Below are positions 57,640 to 64,000 of a stretch of DNA of 64,000 nucleotides, piece after piece; within the stretch, counting starts at the first letter, position 1; every line of letters begins with the position of its first letter. The translations under genes were made by a program, and so were the position numbers. The stretch covers positions 78,723,976-78,787,975 of the forward strand of contig OX352765.1 of the NCBI GenBank assembly GCA_947095585.1, written 5' to 3'. The notes below the pieces were generated by a model. The model had not been told where the DNA came from, did not search any database, and was given only the letters and a program-made list of their open reading frames with translations. Source of the stretch: Nephrocerus scutellatus. Lineage: Eukaryota; Arthropoda; Insecta; Diptera; Pipunculidae.

Positions 57640-58285
57640 TCCGTCAATTCATTTTTTGCTTCCCAACTAAAAGCCCCTTCTCCAATAGTTTATAATATCG
57701 AGCGTAATACTTTTTTAGCAACGTTAGTCTAGATGAGCTATGGCAAGCAGTATCATCGATTACCTCCAACTTCACTGGAATCGACGGCATCCCAGTAAGA
57801 TTTGTAAAAATAGTATTTCCTCTATACGCTAGAGTATACTCATCATCCCTATCCCCAAAAAAAATTCTTCCTCGAATATCACTGATATTATGAATATTAG
57901 CGGCCTCTCTGCCGTAGCAAAGATATGTTAGCGCCTTATTAAATATCAACTTGCTACGCTTCTGAACAATAGCCCTTACCTTTATTAATTTCAAAGTGGA
58001 TTTAGGAAATTTCACAGTACTAGTTCTACCATGCTAGATATTAGAGAAAGAATTCATCATCATAGTATATTATTTTATAAACTAACCAATGCCTTCAATC
58101 TTTCTAGCTCGGCTCTTAAGCTAATTCGTTCCCTTCTCTCCGATAGATCCCAATACACAGTTATAGGTAATACTAGATCCTCGTTTTTGGCTATTTTTAA
58201 AGGAGTTCCCCAAGGTACCATCCTAGGACCCTTACTGTTCAGTGTATTCATCAGTGATCTTCTGCTCCTTGTCACTTAAATTAGG
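57640..58285 (+). mobile_element. Family E-like LINE RT fragment
   Basis: Plus-strand pieces: IDGIPVRFVKIVFPL (RT1, near 57780); a decayed IPKKNSS...ISGLSAVAKI block near 57850-57920; FQSGFRKFHSTSSTMLDIRE (57985-58050); TNAFNLSSSALKLIRSLLSD (palm side, 58085-58145); and IFKGVPQGTILGPLLFSVFI (58194-58250). The palm Asp block is damaged (FYKLTNAF replaces the usual KAFDSVNHDLL spacing). The fragment stops before the catalytic box. Confidence 0.8.
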
Positions 58286-58299
58286 GAGTAAGAATCCAT

Positions 58300-59775
58300 T
58301 TAGGCTACTTTTCACTAATATGCATCGGCTATGTATAGTGGATGATAACCAGGAGTCCTGAGCCCAGAAACCAAGTTGTTAACAATCCATGGTTCCTGCA
58401 TTAAAACTATATCCTATCTGTCTTTACAAAGATGGAGTAGAAGGGAGGACGAGTCCTTTTTGGATTGTTGGAGGTGAATCTGGACTAACAGCAGCATCTT
58501 TACTACAGCTAGGCAGAGAAACCTCCACCACGGTACTCTCCAGGTCTTTCCTTTCTCAAGGCGAGCTGAGAAGTTCATCCACATTAGGGAAGTCCCTGAA
58601 AGGGAAATACTCCGTCTCCAAATCTGACAGGGGGTCGAATTGAACAAACAATGATTTCTTCGGGATGTACTGCCATTTTGTCTTCTGACAACATCTCATT
58701 GGAGGCACATATGGAGACAGATGACAGTGACAGGTTCACCGAAGCTGTGGGGGCATCTTCATCCATTCAGGGAAAGCTGACGGATGCTCCAGGATCGGAG
58801 ACGTGGAGTTCCAGGTTTGAAGGATGGGAGGGCAGTTTACCTGCGTTATTTTTGTAGACCCGAAGTGTGGTATGAACCCATACAAAACTTATCACACCTT
58901 TATTCTGCGCCAAAGAAGATAGGGATTCCTGATTGATCACAACTATTGCGGATCTGTAGGAATCCTTTTTTCTCCTCCATCTTAGCGACTTTCCAGTCGT
59001 AAATCGGAAGTGAGGGATTGCTCAGTTGGATAAATGCTTGTAGAGATAACAGGATCTCAAATCATCAAAGGCGATTGATTAGCTTGATGCGTCCTTAATG
59101 CCACGCAAGTAATTGGAGGAGTTCCTGGGAGGTCCCTCATGAAGGTCAAGAAGCTGCCAGCCAACTTCAACTTGACCAACTGCCACCGTTCAGAGGAGGT
59201 CGTGCGAAATCGACGTAGCTACTATCAATTACTGCGACAACGATCTTGTCTTTCAAGATGTCGCTCAAGGACCTCAGAGATGTGACAGTGGAACCACTAT
59301 GTGTACTGGTGTTGTGTACCTTAGTTCGTTTGGAAGCCGGTTTCCTCCACTGATCTCTGTCGTTTGAACTTGGAGTCGTTGCTGGTCCTCTTGTTGTCCT
59401 TGTCGACAAAGAGTTGATCCCATTTGAGCTTTGCGACTTGCCTTGGAGTTCTGCTGGTCTCTGGAATATCTCCGAGGACCTTCAGCGTCCGAGTGGCGTT
59501 TCGCAGATCCTTGTAATGCGATCTGGATGGAGTGCGTTGTCGAATACGTCCACTACCAGAAGCGCCTTCAAGGTTCGCTGCTCTTTTTATTGATAACTGC
59601 TAACTGCTGCCTTACTTTTGATGACGCTTCGAGAATTGTCTCTTCTAATTCACTTAAAGTTGCTCTTTCTATTGAATAAATAAGTTCCCCATACAAAAAA
59701 ATGCAATACTGTGAGGTCAGGAGATCTTGCAGGCCAGTGAACTGATCCATTTCTTCCAATCCAACGATTTCCAAA
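58300..59775 (-). mobile_element. R1/LOA-like LINE: ORF1 (gag-like) and start of ORF2 endonuclease
   Basis: The minus strand starts near 59770 with LSELEETILEASSKVRQQLA (ORF1 N-terminus), then a Ser/Thr/Pro-rich stretch (59167-59409) and KIVVAVIDSSYVDF, which resembles the DUF4780-type ORF1 domain found in fly LINEs. DUF4780-like pieces follow at 58860-59170 and an acidic tail (MDEDAPTASVNLSL, 58584-58766). At 58320-58500 ORF2 begins: LLLVQIHLQQSKKDSSSLLL and DIVLMQEPWIVNN, the endonuclease N-terminus with the catalytic-type QEPW motif. It is cut before the rest of ORF2. The ORF1 identification is moderately certain. Confidence 0.65.
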
Positions 59776-60144
59776 CAGAGCTACGTAGATGTCATTCAAC
59801 GGTTTAATAACAAGGTCCTAAAAACATCGCTTATGCCCCTTGGTATGTAGGAAAGAAAGACCTCCAGAGGGACCTTAAAGTGGAAATAAAATTCGAAAAA
59901 ATTCAAGAAGGCATACATACAAATGTATGAGGCAACTGAGCTCTTAAACTAAGCTGATATACGAGCAATACAAAGACCAAACCTTTCGAGCTGGTTTAAC
60001 TTTTTAATGTTAAGAGTAAGCAGCGTAGTTCTAAAATCAATTAAGAATCGTTAGAAAATTATTAATTATTATTATTCCAGGTGACTAGATTGTATTATCA
60101 TTAGGAATAATAAATAAATAAAGAATACTTACTTAAAGAAAAAC
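59776..60144. other. Unique DNA, no gene recognised
   Basis: AT-rich with AATAAATAAATAAAGAATAC at 60108-60127. No coding motif is seen. Confidence 0.35.
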
Positions 60145-60415
60145 ACAACTCATAAAAATTCATGTAAATTCTCTAATCGGAGATACACATGTTTACAAAA
60201 TTTGAAGATAGTCGGGTCAATTTTTAAAAAATTATATGGGAGCCTCTCGGCCCTGGAGCCTGATCACCCGAAATTTTAACAGAAAGTGTTGTCATCGAAA
60301 ACACATATGTGTGCAAATTTTGAATAAAATTGGGCTTAAGGAAGTGGATTAAAAATTAATCACTAGATTTGACCTCAGATACAGGCCGACGGGAAGTTAA
60401 TATATAGAATTGAAA
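60145..60415 (+). repeat. Dispersed repeat F, copy 3
   Basis: AATTCTCTAATCGGAGATAC and ACAAAATTTGAAGATAGTCG form one tandem-type unit, then TATATGGGAGCCTCTCGGCC, AGAAAGTGTTGTCATCGAAA, ACACATATGTGTGCAAATTT and TTAAAAATTAATCACTAGAT. It ends near TTAATATATAGAATTG. Same order and strand as copy 1. The ends AATTCTCTA and TATAGAATT are short inverted matches. Confidence 0.8.
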
Positions 60416-60575
60416 AAATAGAATGCTCTTAATAAAAATGCGTAATGATTGAATTTAGCGTCATGTTCATTGCGATGAAAACTTCGAAAGTGTCAGGATC
60501 AGATATCAACCAAATTTGGTTGCTACTGCTCTTGTTCTTGTAACAACAACGCAAGAACCAAGAGGGGTTCTATTG

Positions 60576-60732
60576 GTGTCGTTGCTTCCGTGGTTAGTGT
60601 GTTGGACTATCGACCGGAAGGTTCGAAGTTCGAGTCCCAAAAAAACCCCAAACATTTTGTAGGTCTCTTTCAGTTGTGTGCAAAACCCAGGCCCTGTACA
60701 AAAAATGGGCGGTTGCGCCAAATATTATTATA
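60576..60732 (+). mobile_element. tRNA-derived SINE (type 2), 157 bp
   Basis: The head reads TTCCGTGGTTAGTGTGTTGG (A-box-like) and AGTTCGAGTCC (B box, 60627-60637), unlike the type 1 head. The body is short, ending GCGCCAAATATTATTATAAG, the same tail as type 1. The flanks GGTTCTAT (60567) and GGTTCAAT (60736) are a weak candidate duplication. The minus-strand frame over it is a shadow. Confidence 0.78.
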
Positions 60733-62304
60733 AGTGGTTCAATAACTTCAGTCCAATTAATTATCGCCATCTATGCATCAGCTAATGAATTGATAAATTT
60801 TGCTACTGTCATCTCATTTGAACATTTGGACACTACTTCTTGATAATCCATTGCATCCCCTCGATACCACTTCGGTATCATAAATAAATAAATTTACTGT
60901 TTTCTGTCCATGGTTTGTTGCCGCATCTTTTCTAAGATTTCGACATTTCCACTAGTCATGCTAACAAATTGGTTCCATAAAGAGAAACCATCTTGGTATT
61001 TACCTAAACTTTGGCTGCGTAATATGATTATATGGCAGATATCACTTTGAAGAAGTCGTTGAGGATGCCGAAAAGCTGTCAAAGTTACTCTTATACAAAC
61101 AACAACTCCTAACCAATTAATTACAAATCAACTACCAAGAAGATTCCAATAAATTGGGCCTCTAGCAGGAAAACGATAAAACGGGCAATCAATGCGATTG
61201 TCCCTCATGTTTATGTGTCCCAATTTCCAATCATCAGTAATTGTTTCGTTTATTAAGGTTCGTTATACCGCCATTCGATAATCTCCTCCTCCTTCTCCTC
61301 CTCCTCCTCTGTCCAACCACGACTTTGGAATCATTACTACAAAGTCACATTGGCCGAAAGTAGTAATTTCTTAATGCATTTGAACGTTTTCATCGCGATC
61401 ACACACGCACGCACTTAATCCACCGCATCGAAGTTGTTGCGTTGTGAGTCGAAATTTATTGATCCGATACGATATGTTCAGGCAAGTGGAAGTGAAATTG
61501 GTAGCACAGAACAACAACAACAACAGCAACTAATCCGCCGAATTGCACTTAACCTCTTAATGAAGATCGCTGGTTGTTGCGCGCGTCCATGTAACTTTTG
61601 GATAAGTTTCGATTTTTCGATACGATACGTACGCCAAGCGCGCATATCCCCCATCCAATCGCTTTGTGTTCTGCGCAGATCCATTTCGATTCGTTCGTAG
61701 GGAATTGTCTTGTCATAAAATAAAAATCAAGAAAACCAAAAAAAAAAACCCCCTAACTCTGAAGAATGAGGAAAGATCAGTAGCCGATAAAAAGTCGATA
61801 TACAAATTTTTCCCTCCGAGAGTAATCGGAGATGGTAAGATTTTGGGCCAGCGAACAGAGAAGTGATCCCTTTTGAGGTTACGCATCGCTCAACAGTTTG
61901 CCGTCTTTGTGTTTGCCTCTTTTGTATTTTGCGAGCTTCAGAGTTGATTAAAAAATGAGATACACGCACGATTCGAGTTGCGGACTAAACTTGACCAGGT
62001 TCGGCCCGCGGTGGACTCGCTTTTAATCGATCGATTGATCGCTGCGAGAATGGAGGCTGTCGTCATTACTCAAGTCATTATACTTCAGATGAATGTGAGG
62101 GGAATGGGATTATTCACTCAATTAACCTTCGTTGATAGTGATGATGGGCTGGATTTTTTACCGCCATCCCGAAGGAAGAGTATTCCAGATTTTGCCGAAA
62201 GACAGGAATGACAAGAGTGAAAAAATCTTCAAACTCTTAGTAGATCGGAATTTTCTTTCTTGTGTATTGTACGTATGCTGAATCACACATTTCATGGCAA
62301 ACCC
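60733..62304. other. Unique DNA with CCT and CAA runs
   Basis: CTCCTCCTTCTCCTCCTCCT lies at 61285-61304 and CAACAACAACAACAGCAAC at 61512-61530. The frames at 61434-61700, 61727-61969 and 61978-62211 have no recognised domain. Confidence 0.4.
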
Positions 62305-63045
62305 GATGGAGTACGGGTTACTTTTTTCATCACCCAGTCGATGACAATTGTGAAAAGCAATGGTGAGAGGGTGCAACCTTGCTTGAGTCCCGCATAGATG
62401 TTGAAAGGTGAGCCAAGATGACTGTTATGAATGACGCGGCATGTTGAGTCGCGGTAAAGCGACATCCTTAATGATGTTAATGATTTTTTTCGGAACACCA
62501 CAGCTAGACAAAATCTGCTACATTATGTTTCGGCCCACGCTATCAAAAGCGCGCTTAAAATCTACAAAAACCATATACAGAGGAGAGCGATACTCAACCG
62601 ACTGTTCAATGATTATACGCAGGGTGTTAATTTGATCAGTACAACAACGGTTTGGGTGAAATCCTGCTTGTTCATTTCTCAAAATAAGCTCTAACGCATT
62701 CCGAAAGCGCCTAGCTATTTTAGAGGAGATCACTTTGTTTATGGTGCTTAGCAGGGTAATTCCTCTCCAGTTTTCGCAATTGCTCAAATCACCTTTCTTG
62801 CGGGGTTTTACTATTAAGCCTTCTTTTAACGACGATGGAATGGTTTCAGATTCCCAGATACCTTGATATATCGCATGCAATGTTCGCGTAGTTAACTCGA
62901 CGTCGGCTTGAAGGAGTTCTGCGTAGATGTTGTCATTGCCTGCTGTTTTACCTGATTGCAGTGAACGAATTGTTGTCCTTATCTCATCCAACGAAGGAGT
63001 AGCGACGCTGATGTTAAGTACCCTATTAGGGTGCATATGTGTTGA
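62305..63045 (-). mobile_element. Family B (RTE-like) LINE RT fragment
   Basis: The open frame 62518-63036 (172 codons, ATG at the complement of 63034-63036) reads LDEIRTTIRSLQSGKTAGND (RT1), KPRKKGDLSNCENWRGITLL, LRNEQAGFHPNRCCTDQINT and YMVFVDFKRAFDSVGRN (first catalytic Asp). A shifted frame at 62292-62501 continues with a SPFNIYAGLKQGCTLSPLLF block and VIDWVMKKV. It ends before the YADD position. This supplies the fingers missing from the 53-kb copy. The IKLPKKGD block reads VKPRKKGD. Confidence 0.88.
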
Positions 63046-63620
63046 TTGACGTGCCCGGCGAAGTAGAATTCAAAACATAATTTTCCCCTAATAGTGGAAG
63101 GGTATTTTTACTTTTATTTCATACTAGCGCTTCGGTATCCGTTCACATGAAACCCCGGCACGGTGGGTGTACTATAGCCTATAACCTTACCCCACATGCC
63201 AATAATATACATTGAATAATTCATAAAAATCAGTTTGTAAATGTGGGTGATATTGACATTCTACATTTCCCACCCCCTGATAGTGGTAAGAGGGGGTGTA
63301 CTATAAGCTAAAACTATCCTCCACCTGCCAGTAATATAAATCGAAAATTTCATAATAATCGGTTGGTAAATGTGAGTTTCGATAAATAACAAGAGCACAA
63401 AATTTTATTTGAATTTGTTGTTGATACAGGTCATAGTAGTAGCATTAAATATGATTTGTAAAAGCAGATTATAATGCAACAAATTATAATCTAGCAATTC
63501 TTAAGTGGGTTGAAATTTTCGGTCTAACTTAAACTTAACATAGTAACATTAATATTCGTACATTCCGTTTATTTATTCCCCAAAAAAACTTTCCGCATGT
63601 AAATAAGCCCATTTGGTTGG
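63046..63620. repeat. Degenerate 128-bp duplication and unique DNA
   Basis: GGGTGTACTATAGCCTATAA at 63166 and GGGTGTACTATAAGCTAAAA at 63294 begin two similar units, each with a CCAC.TGCCA.TAATATA and a TTCATAA.AATC.G segment. The form resembles AT-rich dispersed repeats of insects, but I cannot name the family. Beyond 63400 nothing is recognised. Confidence 0.55.
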
Positions 63621-63624
63621 ATTG

Positions 63625-64000
63625 GGCTTGACAGCTTTCACAAGGCTTACCTCAAGGATCAGTACTCAGTCCAATTTTCTTTTGTTTGCTGTTAATTAAC
63701 GATCAGGGAGGCCGTTGCTTATTGGAGAATGCGATGGCAAGGTTCAATGAGGACTTCCAATCAATTCTGCTGTGGTTTTATCAAATCTAGCTGCTACTTA
63801 ACGCTAATAAAACGAAGGCTATCACTATACACAAGCACCTTTTTGACACTTTATCATTTCCTGATTTAATTCTGGATAGTAAAAGAATAGAGAAAATTGG
63901 AGTCTTTAAAAATCTAGGCATTTCTATTAACAGAACACTGTCAAGAAACGATCATATTACGCACATCGTTTCAAAAATGTATTCATTATCTATGGTTGTG
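63625..64000 (+). mobile_element. LINE RT fragment (family E-like), cut by the window end
   Basis: GLPQGSVLSPIFFCLLLIND (63648-63706) is the palm GVPQG block. The catalytic box is deleted just after it. Then come NEDFQSILLWFYQI with a stop, LLLNANKTKAITIH (primer grip), and IEKIGVFKNLGISINRTLSR with NDHITHIVSKMYSL (thumb) to base 64000. It may continue beyond the window. Confidence 0.8.

Overview
The window looks like a gene-poor, repeat-dense piece of an insect genome, most likely a fly (Diptera). The evidence is many short CAA/CAG and GAT microsatellites, AT-rich unique DNA, and retroelement families typical of flies (Jockey-, R1/LOA-, CR1- and RTE-like), plus Tc1/mariner transposon relics, a PIF/Harbinger-like MITE and tRNA-derived SINEs. 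The species call is inference. I found no host gene I can defend: almost every long reading frame is a retrotransposon remnant, and the remaining frames are short, low-complexity or unsupported. Family letters A to I below are local labels; clade names come from remembered motif similarity, not from a search.

Layout. 0.1-1.5 kb: a minus-strand Jockey-like reverse transcriptase (RT) split by a deleted mariner-type element. 3.2-5.3 kb: a 124-bp satellite array with higher-order structure. 6.6-8.9 kb: an R1-like RT fused to the endonuclease (EN) end of a family A (RTE-like) LINE. 11.5-13.0 kb: a 1.5-kb G-poor 11-12-bp minisatellite. 13.0-14.8 kb: family G LINE. 16.2-16.7 kb: MITE and transposase fragment. 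17.1-20.2 kb: the best family A copy, followed by a SINE. 23.0-25.8 kb: family C LINE, then a Tc1/mariner relic. 27.3-29.5 kb: family A copy with a nested SINE. 31.8-33.4 kb: plus-strand family A copy with another nested SINE. 35.5-39.0 kb: fragments of several LINEs, including a YVDD-bearing family I copy carrying a SINE. 40.1-44.9 kb: a 190-bp duplicated segment, then Jockey-, CR1- and family E LINE pieces in tandem. 46.3-50.9 kb: dispersed repeat F, transposase fragment, several family C pieces and family G; this block contains the only long intact frame (RT, 48105-49676). 53.1-55.2 kb: family B LINE plus an opposed 3' end. 57.6-59.8 kb: family E RT next to an R1/LOA-like ORF1. 60.6 kb: a second SINE type. 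62.3-64.0 kb: family B RT, degenerate repeat, and a LINE cut by the window end.

How the parts relate. The SINEs have tRNA-type A and B boxes but end in a short tail resembling the 3' end of family A, so family A is a plausible mobilising partner. Two SINE insertions with 13-bp target duplications lie inside family A copies, and one lies inside family I, so SINE activity post-dates those LINE insertions. Most LINE frames carry stops, shifts, internal deletions or altered catalytic residues, so the region reads as an accumulation zone for old and middle-aged elements rather than an operating gene cluster.
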